Source: Vibrio splendidus (GTDB lineage Bacteria > Pseudomonadota > Gammaproteobacteria > Enterobacterales > Vibrionaceae). From it: DNA of 64,000 nucleotides. Below the pieces are notes generated by a model, which saw only the letters and a list, made by a program, of their open reading frames with translations, searched no databases and had not been told where the DNA came from. The stretch lies in contig NZ_MCUN01000054.1 of assembly GCF_002873455.1 (NCBI RefSeq), positions 389,466 to 453,465 of the forward strand. The letters are read 5' to 3'. Shown piece by piece: positions 52,063-64,000 of this stretch (position 1 is the first letter of the stretch; each line of letters opens with the position of its first letter). Position numbers and translations under genes: made by a program.

Positions 52063-52375
52063 TGCTGTAGCTCTATAATTTAGGTCTATAAATTAGAGTC
52101 TATAAATTAGAGTCTTATAGGCCATAGGGATATAAAAATGAAGCGCGAGTGTAGTAGTAAAAACGCTGGTTGACGAATGAATATTTGTACCGTGAATAGG
52201 CATTTCAGATTAGCTAAACTAATCATTCACCTCAAAATGGTGTAATCTGGGATCAGCAATCGATTGTCACCGTAAAGTATTATGATGAACCTAATGTCAT
52301 TGCCCGTGATAGGGCTTTACCGAGCGCTTAAAAAAACGCAAAATGCCCCAGTTCTTTTTATTTAAATTTGATCTT
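52063..52375. other. Spacer between the TRIC gene and epmC
   Basis: No gene is seen. It holds the tandem repeats at 52072-52112 and otherwise A+T-rich sequence that should carry both divergent promoters. Confidence 0.5.
52072..52112. repeat. Tandem 14-bp repeat upstream of the TRIC gene
   Basis: Two exact TCTATAAATTAGAG units (52085-52112) follow one degenerate copy (TCTATAATTTAGG) in the promoter region of the leftward TRIC gene. Confidence 0.8.
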
Positions 52376-52906
52376 ATGACGCACCAATACCCAGATATCA
52401 TCGACATTTTCAATCAAACCTTTTTCGAGAGCTTTAATACCAAGCTAGAACTGGGAGCGGACGAGCCTATTTACCTGCCAGCCGATGGGGAGGTTTCTCA
52501 TCACCGTATCGTATTCGCTCGCGGCTTTTACGCGTCAGCACTTCACGAGATAGCACACTGGTGTGTGGCTGGTCCTGAGCGTCGTTTATTGGAAGATTTT
52601 GGTTACTGGTATGAGCCTGATGGCCGAACTGAGTCGGTTCAAGCTGAGTTTGAAAAAGTAGAAATTCGCCCACAAGCGTATGAATGGATCATTGCGACCA
52701 GTGCAGGCTTTCCTTTTAATGTCAGCTGTGACAATCTACACGGCGATTTTGAGCCAGATCGTTTGGCCTTTATGAATAAAGTACACAGCGAAGTCATGGG
52801 TATCTTTGAAGCTGGTCTTCCGCCTCGCGTGAAAATGCTCTCTGAAGCATTACGCAGCTTCTATGATGTTGCACCTTTATGTACTAGCCAATTTATTGTG
52901 AAATAA
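52376..52906 (+). CDS. epmC: EpmC, elongation factor P hydroxylase
   Basis: This 176-aa non-heme iron protein (YfcM) hydroxylates the beta-lysylated residue of EF-P. It has metal-binding HEIAHW near residue 57, GYWYEPDGRTESVQAEFE near 80 and a conserved C-terminal PPRVKMLSEALRSFY. The start MTHQYPDIIDIFNQTF aligns with E. coli YfcM; an ATG 11 codons upstream lacks a ribosome site. It is followed nine bases later by yfcL, as in E. coli. Confidence 0.92.
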   Translation: MTHQYPDIIDIFNQTFFESFNTKLELGADEPIYLPADGEVSHHRIVFARGFYASALHEIAHWCVAGPERRLLEDFGYWYEPDGRTESVQAEFEKVEIRPQAYEWIIATSAGFPFNVSCDNLHGDFEPDRLAFMNKVHSEVMGIFEAGLPPRVKMLSEALRSFYDVAPLCTSQFIVK

Positions 52907-52915
52907 GAGAATATT

Positions 52916-53179
52916 ATGATTATCGAATTTGAAGAAAAACTACTTGAAGTAATTGATGCTCGCATTGAAAACGCATCAGACGATGAACTGTTTGCAGGTG
53001 GTTACTTACGTGGTCATATTTCTCTTTCAGTGGCTTCATGTGAAGAAGACGGCATTGAAGACGTAGCCGAAGTAAAAGCTCGCATTGAGAAGAGCTTAGA
53101 TGACGCTCGCTCTGAACTGACGCCAGCAGACCGCACGATCGTCAATGACCTTTGGGTTGAGCTACAAAACCAAGCTTAA
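52916..53179 (+). CDS. yfcL: YfcL-family small protein
   Basis: This 87-aa acidic helical protein matches YfcL, a conserved protein of unknown function always near epmC. Features are MIIEFEEKLLEVIDARIENA, DDELFAGGYLRGHISLS and LTPADRTIVNDLWVEL. AAGAGA lies just before the ATG. It is probably co-transcribed with epmC. Confidence 0.9.
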   Translation: MIIEFEEKLLEVIDARIENASDDELFAGGYLRGHISLSVASCEEDGIEDVAEVKARIEKSLDDARSELTPADRTIVNDLWVELQNQA

Positions 53180-53353
53180 TCGCTAGCTATTTATCATTAT
53201 TCGCTCACTACTCTCCTTCCTCATTTTTGAGCGCACCAATAATTTGAGACTCATTCGAAATTTTTGAATGAGTCCGTTCAATCCTTGTGATGGTTCCATT
53301 TTCTGACTACGTTATTCTAATCCCACTTAACGGAATCACAGAAAGGTCACATC

Positions 53354-53875
53354 ATGAAAGTTATCGCATTCGGCGCAAGCACCAGCTCTACCTCTATCAA
53401 CAAAACTCTAGCAACTTACGCAGCTAACTTGATTGAAGGTGCTGAAGTCAAAGTTTTAAACATCAACGACTACAACGTTCCTATGTTCAGTGAAGACACT
53501 GAAAAAGAGATTGGCCAAGCGGAAGGCGCTCAAGCTTTTTTGCGTGACCTAGCAGAAGCGGACGCATTTGTTATCTCTTTCGCTGAGCACAACGGCCACT
53601 ATCCTGCGGCGTACAAAAACCTATTTGACTGGGCGACACGCATTGAACGTTCAGTGTTTGGTGAGAAGCCTGCGGTTTACCTAGCGACATCACCAGGCCC
53701 AGGTGGCGCACAAACAGTACTTGGCGCAGCGACAGCTTCGGCTCCGTACTTTGGTGGCAACGTTAAAGCATCGCTTTCAGTGCCTAGCTTCTACGATAAC
53801 TTTGATTTTGAGTCAGGTTCCATTAGCAACGAAGAGATTGCCGCTCAAATTAAAGACGCGATTGCTAAGCTGTAA
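53354..53875 (+). CDS. NAD(P)H-dependent FMN reductase-family protein
   Basis: This 173-aa flavodoxin-fold oxidoreductase has the N-terminal phosphate loop FGASTSSTSINKTLATYAA, then FAEHNGHYPAAYKNLFDWATR near 77-97 and LATSPGPGGAQTVLGAA near 116. These are the FMN-binding features of the ArsH/azoreductase-like group. The substrate is unknown. AGAAAGG precedes the ATG. It stands alone and ends before a strong terminator. Confidence 0.88.
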   Translation: MKVIAFGASTSSTSINKTLATYAANLIEGAEVKVLNINDYNVPMFSEDTEKEIGQAEGAQAFLRDLAEADAFVISFAEHNGHYPAAYKNLFDWATRIERSVFGEKPAVYLATSPGPGGAQTVLGAATASAPYFGGNVKASLSVPSFYDNFDFESGSISNEEIAAQIKDAIAKL

Positions 53876-53995
53876 AAGCGGAAAGTAAAGCGAATAGCTG
53901 CAAAGTAGCAAGCTGATGTAAAGTTACGAGCCGCTGCAAAGTAACGTACTGCTCTAGAATATGAAGCCGCGACGTAAACAAGATTAGAAAAACAA

Positions 53996-54028
53996 AGCCC
54001 GAGCATTGAGAGATGCTCGGGCTTTTTT
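53996..54028 (+). terminator. Terminator after the flavin reductase gene
   Basis: The stem AGCCCGAGCAT/ATGCTCGGGCT is followed by T6, about 120 bases after the stop and near the convergent mnmC end. Confidence 0.85.
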
Positions 54029-54131
54029 GTGGGTCGTACTAGGTCATGTTGGCCTTTCGCTGCAAAAATTAGCTCGTAAGATCAACACGGCCGAATACTT
54101 ATTTGAATATTTAGACCTAGTTTAGAATCGA

Positions 54132-56207
54132 CTATTCCGCACTGGCTTGTTTCGTTGAAACCCAACCTTCTGTTAACGCTTTGCCTTTACGTAATCTTCT
54201 AATCCACATTCGACTTGGATGAATGGCTTCGAGCACATCAACCGGAAGAGGTAGAGGATCGCCACAAATTTGTGAGGCTAAGACTTCTGCTAAAAGAGGA
54301 GTAGAGCTCAAACCACGCGAACCTAAACCGATAAAGCAGAACAAGTTCGGATAGCTGGTAACAGGTTCGATACTGTCGATAGCGTCACGCTGCGGATTAA
54401 AGTTGTGCAGATTCTGATATTGCTCTTTGATGGATTCAAAATTACCAACATTACCGACGAATGGTAGGTGATCTCGACTTACACTGCGAATACCTTGGCG
54501 CGCTAAGTTGCCACTGGTATCGACATCTTTGGTCCACGCTTGATCCGGCAACGAGCCGTTTAAGCGCTCGCCATTATGTTGTTGAACCTCAATATCAAAT
54601 TCTTGGTCGATATTGGTTTTATCGTAATTTGCGCCAATACAGTGGTGGCCGTTATTTGGATTTTGTGGCGTTAAGTAACCATCAAAACACAACACAGTTT
54701 TTAGCTGGCTGAGATTTTCTGTGGTCGGGATATGACTCACTTGCCCTTTAACTGGCGTCAGAGGTACAGGGCGAGTTTGTTCAAATTGGGTGAACTTGTG
54801 TCCATTCGCGACAACCACCTGGTCGTGCTTGGTTTTAATCTCACCTTGAGGTGTCTCAATCGTCAGCAACCATTGCTGCTCTGCTTCTAACCATTCAAGT
54901 TGCGTAACTTGGTGTTGATAGTGTGCGCTTACTCGGTTGGTCTCTTCTAACTTACCAATCAAACCTTGAGTAAGCTGAAGAGGGCTTAACCAACCACCCA
55001 GAGGGAAGTAAACACTCTCTTTATCAACAGGTAAGCCAATCTTTTCGTTCGCTTGTTCAGGCGTTAAGCGCTGAATCAAGTCTGTGTGGAAATTGCCTTC
55101 CAACATACGGTTGAGCTTTTTGGTTGAACCTTCATCCCACATCAAGATATTCACGCCACACCAGTTGTGATCGAAGTTTACTGATTGTGCTGCTTGATTA
55201 ATAAATTGGCGGGCAAACAATAAGCCCGGACCAAATATTCTTGAGACATTCGATGTCGCTTCGCTGAGTAGCGGATAAATGGCACCTTGATTGTTGCCAG
55301 AGGCATTTCCAGCGGCTTGTTGGTGTTCACAATAAAGCGTGATGTCTTTACCGCGTCGGCTTAACGTTTTTGCGAGCGCAGCGCTGGCAACACCACCACC
55401 GATAATGGCGATATCTTGTGAATCACTGTGTTGAGCTAGGCCATACCAAGGTTTAATGTTGGTGTGAGCGTGCTTTTCGTCAAGGCGACCTGCAATCATT
55501 TCCCGCTTAGTACCAAAGCCTTTAACTTTTTTCATTGCAAAGCCGGCTTCGATTAAACCGCGTCGAACAAAGCCGGCAGCGGTAAACGTTGCACAGCTGC
55601 AATCTTGTTTTGCCAGTTTGGCCATGCCGTTGAATAGGTTTTGATTCCACATTTCAGGGTTCTTACTTGGCGCAAAGCCATCTAAGAACCAAGCGTCAAC
55701 CAAACCTTCCTGCGGGGTCGGCACGTTTGGCATACAATCTTTAATATCACCAAACCATAAATCGAGAGTGATCGCGCCATCGCCCAACACAATGCGGTGA
55801 CATTCAGGCAGAGCAATCGGATAGTGTTCTTGGAGTTGCGTCGCATACTGGGCTAATTCTGGCCAAGATTGGTGCGCTTTGATCAGATCATCTTTATTTA
55901 AAGGATATTTTTCAAAACTGATGAAATGTAACTCTTTGGTCATAGCTTGTGGGTTATCTTTAAGAAAAGCATCGAACCATTGCCAGACTGCGAGAAAGTT
56001 TAAACCTGTACCAAAACCGGTTTCAGCAATCACAAAACGGCGTTGTTGATGTTCAACCCAACGCTCTGGAAGGTGGTTTTGTTTTAAAAAGACGTAGCGA
56101 GTTTCTTCTAAACCGTTAACATTAGAGAAGTAAACGTCGTCAAATTGGTCTGAAACTGGCGTGCCAGACTCATTCCATTCCAGTTCTGCATTAGTAATTG
56201 AAGTCAT
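54132..56207 (-). CDS. mnmC: MnmC, bifunctional tRNA mnm5s2U biosynthesis enzyme
   Basis: This 691-aa fusion completes 5-methylaminomethyl-2-thiouridine at tRNA wobble U34. The N-terminal methyltransferase domain (MnmC2) has VIAETGFGTGLNFLAVWQW near 60 and DAWFLDGFAPSKNPEMW near 172. The C-terminal FAD oxidase domain (MnmC1) begins with DIAIIGGGVASAALAKTL near 268. The start MTSITNAELEW fits the family, and the open frame continues 24 codons upstream without family sequence. It is divergent from fabB, as in E. coli. Confidence 0.95.
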   Translation of the reverse strand: MTSITNAELEWNESGTPVSDQFDDVYFSNVNGLEETRYVFLKQNHLPERWVEHQQRRFVIAETGFGTGLNFLAVWQWFDAFLKDNPQAMTKELHFISFEKYPLNKDDLIKAHQSWPELAQYATQLQEHYPIALPECHRIVLGDGAITLDLWFGDIKDCMPNVPTPQEGLVDAWFLDGFAPSKNPEMWNQNLFNGMAKLAKQDCSCATFTAAGFVRRGLIEAGFAMKKVKGFGTKREMIAGRLDEKHAHTNIKPWYGLAQHSDSQDIAIIGGGVASAALAKTLSRRGKDITLYCEHQQAAGNASGNNQGAIYPLLSEATSNVSRIFGPGLLFARQFINQAAQSVNFDHNWCGVNILMWDEGSTKKLNRMLEGNFHTDLIQRLTPEQANEKIGLPVDKESVYFPLGGWLSPLQLTQGLIGKLEETNRVSAHYQHQVTQLEWLEAEQQWLLTIETPQGEIKTKHDQVVVANGHKFTQFEQTRPVPLTPVKGQVSHIPTTENLSQLKTVLCFDGYLTPQNPNNGHHCIGANYDKTNIDQEFDIEVQQHNGERLNGSLPDQAWTKDVDTSGNLARQGIRSVSRDHLPFVGNVGNFESIKEQYQNLHNFNPQRDAIDSIEPVTSYPNLFCFIGLGSRGLSSTPLLAEVLASQICGDPLPLPVDVLEAIHPSRMWIRRLRKGKALTEGWVSTKQASAE

Positions 56208-56335
56208 AAAATCTATCATTTTGTGATTTGAAGCGATATGTTGGTAGGGATTGTACGAATTTCTAGGAAAGCTGACCACTTTTGTTAGGCTTCTTAGTTA
56301 TCATCTAGCTGAATTTAGAATTATAGGAATGTCAC

Positions 56336-57547
56336 ATGAAACGAGTCGTAATCACCGGTATGGGTATTGTTTCAAGTATCGGTAACAACGTCGAAGAAGT
56401 TTTAGCATCACTGAAAGAGGGTAAATCAGGTATTACCGCTTCAGAGCAGTTCAAGGAAAATGGCTTGCGCTCTCAAGTTTGGGGTAACCTGAAAATGAAC
56501 CCTGCTGACCATATCGATCGCAAAAAAATGCGCTTTATGGGTGATGCAGCGGCATTCGCTTATCTTTCAATGGAGCAAGCAATTGCTGACTCTGGTTTAA
56601 CTGAAGACCAAGTATCTAATGACCGCACAGGTATCGTTGCGGGTTCAGGTGGTGCTTCATCTCTAAACCAAGTTAACGCTGTAGACATCATCCGTGAAAA
56701 AGGCGTTAAGCGCGTTGGTCCATACATGGTTCCACGTACAATGGCTTCTACGGTTTCTGCTTGTCTTGCTACACCATTCAAAATCCGTGGCGTGAACTAC
56801 TCTATGAGTTCTGCATGTGCGACATCTGCACACTGTATTGGTCACGCAATGGAGCTTATCCAACTGGGTAAACAAGACGTTGTATTCGCTGGTGGCGGTG
56901 AAGAACTGGATTGGTCTCTGACTATGATGTTCGACGCAATGGGCGCACTTTCTACTAAGTACAACGACACTCCAGAATTGGCTTCTCGTACCTACGATGC
57001 AGACCGTGACGGTTTCGTTATCTCTGGTGGCGGCGGCATGCTAGTTATCGAAGAACTTGAGCACGCTGTTGCTCGTGGCGCAAAAATCTACGGCGAGATC
57101 GTGGGTTACGGCGCAACTTCAGATGGCTACGACATGGTTGCTCCTTCTGGCGAAGGCGCGGTTCGTTGTATGAAGATGGCAATGCAAAACGTTGATGGCG
57201 TTGACTACGTGAACACTCACGGTACTTCAACTCCTGTTGGTGACGTTAAAGAACTTGGTGCAATCCAAGAAGTCTTTGGCGGCAACAGCCCTGCAATCTC
57301 AGCAACTAAAGCGATGACAGGTCACGCTCTAGGTGCAGCTGGTGTACACGAAGCAATTTACTCAACACTAATGCTTGATAACGGCTTTATCGCACCAAGC
57401 ATTAACGTTGCAAACCTAGACGAAGCAGGCGCAGGCCTAGACATCGTAACGGAAGCTCGTGAACAAGAGCTAACAACGGTTATGTCTAACAGCTTTGGTT
57501 TCGGTGGTACGAACGCAACGCTAGTAATCAAAAAATACCAAGGCTAA
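56336..57547 (+). CDS. fabB: FabB, beta-ketoacyl-ACP synthase I
   Basis: This 403-aa condensing enzyme elongates acyl-ACPs and is needed for unsaturated fatty acid synthesis. The Cys-His-His triad is seen in SSACATSAHCIGH near 163, VNTHGTSTPVGD near 298 and ATKAMTGHALGAAG near 330. SNSFGFGGTNATLV closes the thiolase fold. The length matches E. coli FabB (406). It is divergent from mnmC with 128 bases between. Confidence 0.96.
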   Translation: MKRVVITGMGIVSSIGNNVEEVLASLKEGKSGITASEQFKENGLRSQVWGNLKMNPADHIDRKKMRFMGDAAAFAYLSMEQAIADSGLTEDQVSNDRTGIVAGSGGASSLNQVNAVDIIREKGVKRVGPYMVPRTMASTVSACLATPFKIRGVNYSMSSACATSAHCIGHAMELIQLGKQDVVFAGGGEELDWSLTMMFDAMGALSTKYNDTPELASRTYDADRDGFVISGGGGMLVIEELEHAVARGAKIYGEIVGYGATSDGYDMVAPSGEGAVRCMKMAMQNVDGVDYVNTHGTSTPVGDVKELGAIQEVFGGNSPAISATKAMTGHALGAAGVHEAIYSTLMLDNGFIAPSINVANLDEAGAGLDIVTEAREQELTTVMSNSFGFGGTNATLVIKKYQG

Positions 57548-58077
57548 TTGAAGCCAAGGTTAAATTAATAAAAGGTTAATCGTTAATGGGTGACGTGAGT
57601 GCAGATTCAACACGCACAGGTCACCCAGTAATCATGACCATCAGAACATAGCTTTTATAAATATGGTTTTAAGCGTGTTTTTAAACCCTAGCTTTGTAAG
57701 CTTCGCTTTAGAAAATAGCTTTTTAAATCAAGATTTAAAAGTTGAAAGGTTTCCAGAGCTTGATCAGTAGTGACTTTGGTTAGTACTGGTTGAACAGACG
57801 CAAGACTCTGTCTCCTGGAGAGCGAGATAGGATCCTTTTGTTCTGGATGTTTGCCCGATTGTTTATTCAATCGGGCATTTTTCGTTTTAGTCTTCTGACT
57901 TTTGCTTTTTGATTTTAGATATTGGCTCATATTTCTGTTCTTGTATGTGCAGGCTCGGCGATTCAGCCCTTTATTTATAATGTATTCCAATTGCGACTCG
58001 ACACCGTGTGTGGAATTTTGCACAATCATTTCAATTCACATTTAAGGTCGACAGACCCCAACGAAAGTACCTTCCCA
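57548..58077. other. fabB/pdxB spacer with hairpins, no supported gene
   Basis: A long imperfect hairpin with outer arms TGGGTGAC/GTCACCCA (57587-57627) follows fabB. A strong terminator lies at 57852-57882. A leftward open frame (about 57688-57930, 80 codons from ATG, Lys/Ser-rich) crosses the terminator. It has no recognised family and is not believed without homologues. Confidence 0.5.
57852..57882 (+). terminator. Intrinsic terminator between fabB and pdxB
   Basis: The perfect stem TGCCCGATTG/CAATCGGGCA with a six-base loop is followed by TTTTTCGTTTT. It is 300 bases after fabB, so it may end a longer leader or an unrecognised RNA. Confidence 0.8.
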
Positions 58078-59211
58078 ATGAAAATCTTAATCGATGAAAA
58101 TATGCCTTATGCTGAAGCGCTTTTTAGCCAGCTAGGTGAAGTGACAATGAAGTCCGGTCGAACGCTAACCGCTGACGATCTTGTTGACGTAGATGCTCTG
58201 ATGATTCGCTCCGTGACTAAGGTCAATGAAGCGCTGATCAGCAAAGCGAACAAGCTTAAGTTTGTTGGAACCGCAACGGCTGGTATGGATCACGTTGACC
58301 AAGAATTGATGAAAGAGCGTGGCATTTTCTTTACTGCGGCGCCTGGCTGTAACAAGGTGGGTGTGGCTGAGTATGCCTTCAGCGCAATGATGGTGCTTGC
58401 GCAGCAACAAGGTTTCTCTGTATTCGAAAAAACGGTCGGTATTATCGGCTGTGGCCAAGTGGGTAGCTATTTAGCGAAGTGCCTTGAAGGTATTGGCATT
58501 AAAGTCTTGCTGAACGATCCTCTCAAACTACAAGAGGGTGATACTCGTGAGTTTACAGAATTAGAGACACTGCTTGAGCAATCGGATGTAATCACTCTGC
58601 ATACGCCAATCACTAAGACGGGTGAGTTTCCAACGCACCACTTAATCAATGAGCAAGTACTGAACAGCTTACGCGCTGATCAAATTCTGATCAATGCGGC
58701 TCGTGGCCCTGTTGTTGATAACCAAGCGCTAAAAGCTCGTCTGCAAAAAGCTGACGGTTTCACTGCCGTTCTTGACGTGTTTGAGTTTGAACCTGAAGTC
58801 GATTTTGAGCTGCTTCCACTGCTTGCTTTTGCAACTCCTCACGTAGCGGGCTACGGTTTAGAGGGTAAAGCACGTGGTACCACGATGATCTTCAACAGTT
58901 ATTGCGAGTTTTTAGGTACTGAACAGCGTGCTTATGCAAGCGATCTTCTGCCGACAGCCCCAGTGCCTCAAATGAAATTAGATAGAGCTTGGGATGAAGC
59001 AACACTGCACAATTTGACTCAGTTGATCTATGATGTGCGCAAAGACGACGCCTTATTCCGTCGCAATATCTCTACGCCGGGTTCTTTTGACAAGATGCGT
59101 AAAGAATATTGGGACCGTAGAGAGTACAGTGCAGTCGAGTTAACGGGCGATGAATCTTGTAATTTAACGCCGTTATCTAAACTCGGTTTTATGGTAAAGC
59201 CAACTTTATAA
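58078..59211 (+). CDS. pdxB: PdxB, erythronate-4-phosphate dehydrogenase
   Basis: This 377-aa D-2-hydroxyacid dehydrogenase catalyses the second step of de novo pyridoxal phosphate synthesis. Features are the start MKILIDENMPYAEALF, NAD-binding GIIGCGQVGSYLAKCLEG near 122, catalytic NAARGPVVDN near 205, ATPHVAGYGLEGKARGT near 252 and the PdxB-specific C-terminal dimerisation domain. An in-frame extension upstream has no family sequence. asd follows after 12 bases, indicating an operon. Confidence 0.95.
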   Translation: MKILIDENMPYAEALFSQLGEVTMKSGRTLTADDLVDVDALMIRSVTKVNEALISKANKLKFVGTATAGMDHVDQELMKERGIFFTAAPGCNKVGVAEYAFSAMMVLAQQQGFSVFEKTVGIIGCGQVGSYLAKCLEGIGIKVLLNDPLKLQEGDTREFTELETLLEQSDVITLHTPITKTGEFPTHHLINEQVLNSLRADQILINAARGPVVDNQALKARLQKADGFTAVLDVFEFEPEVDFELLPLLAFATPHVAGYGLEGKARGTTMIFNSYCEFLGTEQRAYASDLLPTAPVPQMKLDRAWDEATLHNLTQLIYDVRKDDALFRRNISTPGSFDKMRKEYWDRREYSAVELTGDESCNLTPLSKLGFMVKPTL

Positions 59212-59223
59212 AAGAGAGAAACA

Positions 59224-60237
59224 ATGAGCCAAGAATTTAATATTGCTATTTTAGGTGCGACTGGTGCGGTTGGTGAAACCATTCTTGAAGTACTTAAAGA
59301 GCGTAAATTCCCTGTCGGTGAAATGCACTTACTAGCAAGTGAACGTAGTGAAGGCAAAACTTCCCGTTTTAACGGCAAAACAATACAAGTACAAAACGTA
59401 GAAGACTTCGATTGGTCTCAAGTACATATTGCGTTTTTCTCTGCAGGTAGCGAGCTTTCAGAACGTTGGGCTCCAATCGCCGCTGACGAAGGTGTGGTTG
59501 TTATCGATAACACATCACGTTTCCGTTATGAATACGATGTTCCTCTGGTTGTGCCAGAAGTGAACCCTGAAGCGATTGCTGAGTTCCGTAACCGCAACAT
59601 CATCGCGAACCCTAACTGTTCTACTATTCAGATGGTAGTAGCACTTAAACCTATTCACGATGAAGTAGGTCTTGAGCGTATTAACGTTTCTACTTACCAA
59701 TCTGTGTCTGGTGCAGGTAAGCCGGGTATCGATGAGCTAGCAGGCCAAACCGCTAAGCTTCTTAACGGCATGCCAGCTGACAAGTCAGCATTCTCACAGC
59801 AGATCGCGTTCAACTGTATTCCTCAGATTGATGAATTTACAGAGAACGGCTACACACGTGAAGAAATGAAGATGGTTTGGGAAACTCAGAAAATCTTTGC
59901 TGATTCGTCAATCACGGTGAACCCGACTTGTGTTCGTGTTCCTGTGTTCTACGGTCACGCTGAATCTCTACACGTTGAAACTCGCGCGCCAATCGGTGCA
60001 GAGCAAGTTATTCAGCTTCTAGAGAACACGGAAGGTGTTGAAGTATTTCAAGCTTTAGACTTCCCAACTCAGGTTCGTGATGCTGGTGGTAAAGACCACG
60101 TAATGGTTGGTCGTATTCGTAACGATATTAGCCATCACAGCGGTGTGAACATGTGGGTAGTAGCTGATAACGTACGTAAAGGCGCAGCAACGAACGCAGT
60201 TCAAATCGCTGAAGTTTTGATTCGCGATTACTTCTAA
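59224..60237 (+). CDS. asd: Aspartate-semialdehyde dehydrogenase
   Basis: This 337-aa NADP enzyme reduces aspartyl phosphate to the semialdehyde for lysine, DAP, threonine and methionine synthesis. It has an N-terminal Rossmann loop ILGATGAVGETILE, catalytic Cys in NPNCSTIQMV near 132, YQSVSGAGKPGIDEL near 160 and HHSGVNMWVVADN near 300. Many Vibrio encode two asd-type genes, so this copy could be a paralogue, but the active-site residues are intact. AGAGAG precedes the ATG. It is linked to pdxB. Confidence 0.9.
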   Translation: MSQEFNIAILGATGAVGETILEVLKERKFPVGEMHLLASERSEGKTSRFNGKTIQVQNVEDFDWSQVHIAFFSAGSELSERWAPIAADEGVVVIDNTSRFRYEYDVPLVVPEVNPEAIAEFRNRNIIANPNCSTIQMVVALKPIHDEVGLERINVSTYQSVSGAGKPGIDELAGQTAKLLNGMPADKSAFSQQIAFNCIPQIDEFTENGYTREEMKMVWETQKIFADSSITVNPTCVRVPVFYGHAESLHVETRAPIGAEQVIQLLENTEGVEVFQALDFPTQVRDAGGKDHVMVGRIRNDISHHSGVNMWVVADNVRKGAATNAVQIAEVLIRDYF

Positions 60238-60258
60238 GCTTCATTGCTTTGATTATCA

Positions 60259-60286
60259 AGCCTCACTCTTTAGTGGGGCTTTTTTA
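60259..60286 (+). terminator. Terminator after asd
   Basis: The stem AGCCTCAC/GTGGGGCT (one G-U) is followed by T5. Confidence 0.8.
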
Positions 60287-60444
60287 ATCGATTGAAAATA
60301 TTGTTAGTCAAATTGTGTGAAATTGCTGCGAATATTGTTGCTGCAACACATTTTTTGTTTTCATCTCTATAGTTTTACGTCATTTATCCGATATATTTAA
60401 TAGATCATCACTTTTCCGAATTTAAGCACCTAGCTGAGCCTTTT

Positions 60445-64000
<3,556 letters not shown>

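Noticed and set aside
57688..57930. 80-codon leftward frame between fabB and pdxB
   Set aside because: It crosses a strong intrinsic terminator, has a Lys/Ser repeat-like start and no recognised family.

Overview
The window is chromosomal DNA of a marine Vibrio, probably close to the Splendidus clade. That assignment is an inference from gene content: chitin-sensor tfoS with its competence sRNA tfoR, feoABC with a cysteine-free FeoC, the polar organiser HubP, and Vibrio-type gene order. No 16S or other marker is present, so the species cannot be fixed.

Region 1 (1-29969) is core chromosome. It starts with divergent znuC(B)/znuA under one Zur box. Next come tfoS and, convergent to it, the sRNA gene tfoR, then feoABC under a Fur-like box. 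argS/yecM, purU, yoaA-tsaB, slp, an alpha/beta hydrolase, fadD and rnd follow. The minCDE operon runs leftward and is divergent from ycgL and an MltB-type transglycosylase. A LysR regulator, a NupC-type nucleoside transporter, an NhaP-type antiporter and folD close the region. Many genes end at strong intrinsic terminators, several of them usable from both sides.

Region 2 (about 29999-49970) is a 20-kb genomic island in the 3' part of a tRNA-Arg(UCU) gene. It is bounded by a 44-bp perfect direct repeat and carries a P4-type tyrosine integrase at its right end. The left half is a defence cluster. A TIGR04141/DUF6119-type protein is divergent from a type I restriction-modification operon made of a half-size HsdS, HsdM, full HsdS, an inserted Septu-like AAA-ATPase/HNH pair, HsdR and a YgjP-like metallopeptidase. 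The divergent promoter carries three copies of TGCRTCA-N7-TGATGCA or close variants. The right half holds a small XRE regulator divergent from a P63C-domain gene, an unpaired AbrB/MazE-type antitoxin, KfrA-like and AlpA-like DNA-binding proteins, two unrecognised genes and a repeat-rich 1-kb gene-free stretch. No relaxase or secretion genes are visible, so the island is probably integrative but not self-transmissible.

Region 3 (50000-64000) is core chromosome again: aroC, a TRIC/UPF0126 channel gene, epmC, yfcL, a flavin reductase, mnmC divergent from fabB, pdxB, asd, and the first 1185 codons of hubP (fimV-like), which runs off the window. The order aroC-epmC-yfcL-mnmC/fabB resembles the E. 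coli neighbourhood, which supports the assignments.

The most interesting material is the composite defence cluster with its shared palindromic operator array (30162-41702), and the complete chitin-induced competence switch tfoS/tfoR (1249-4925).
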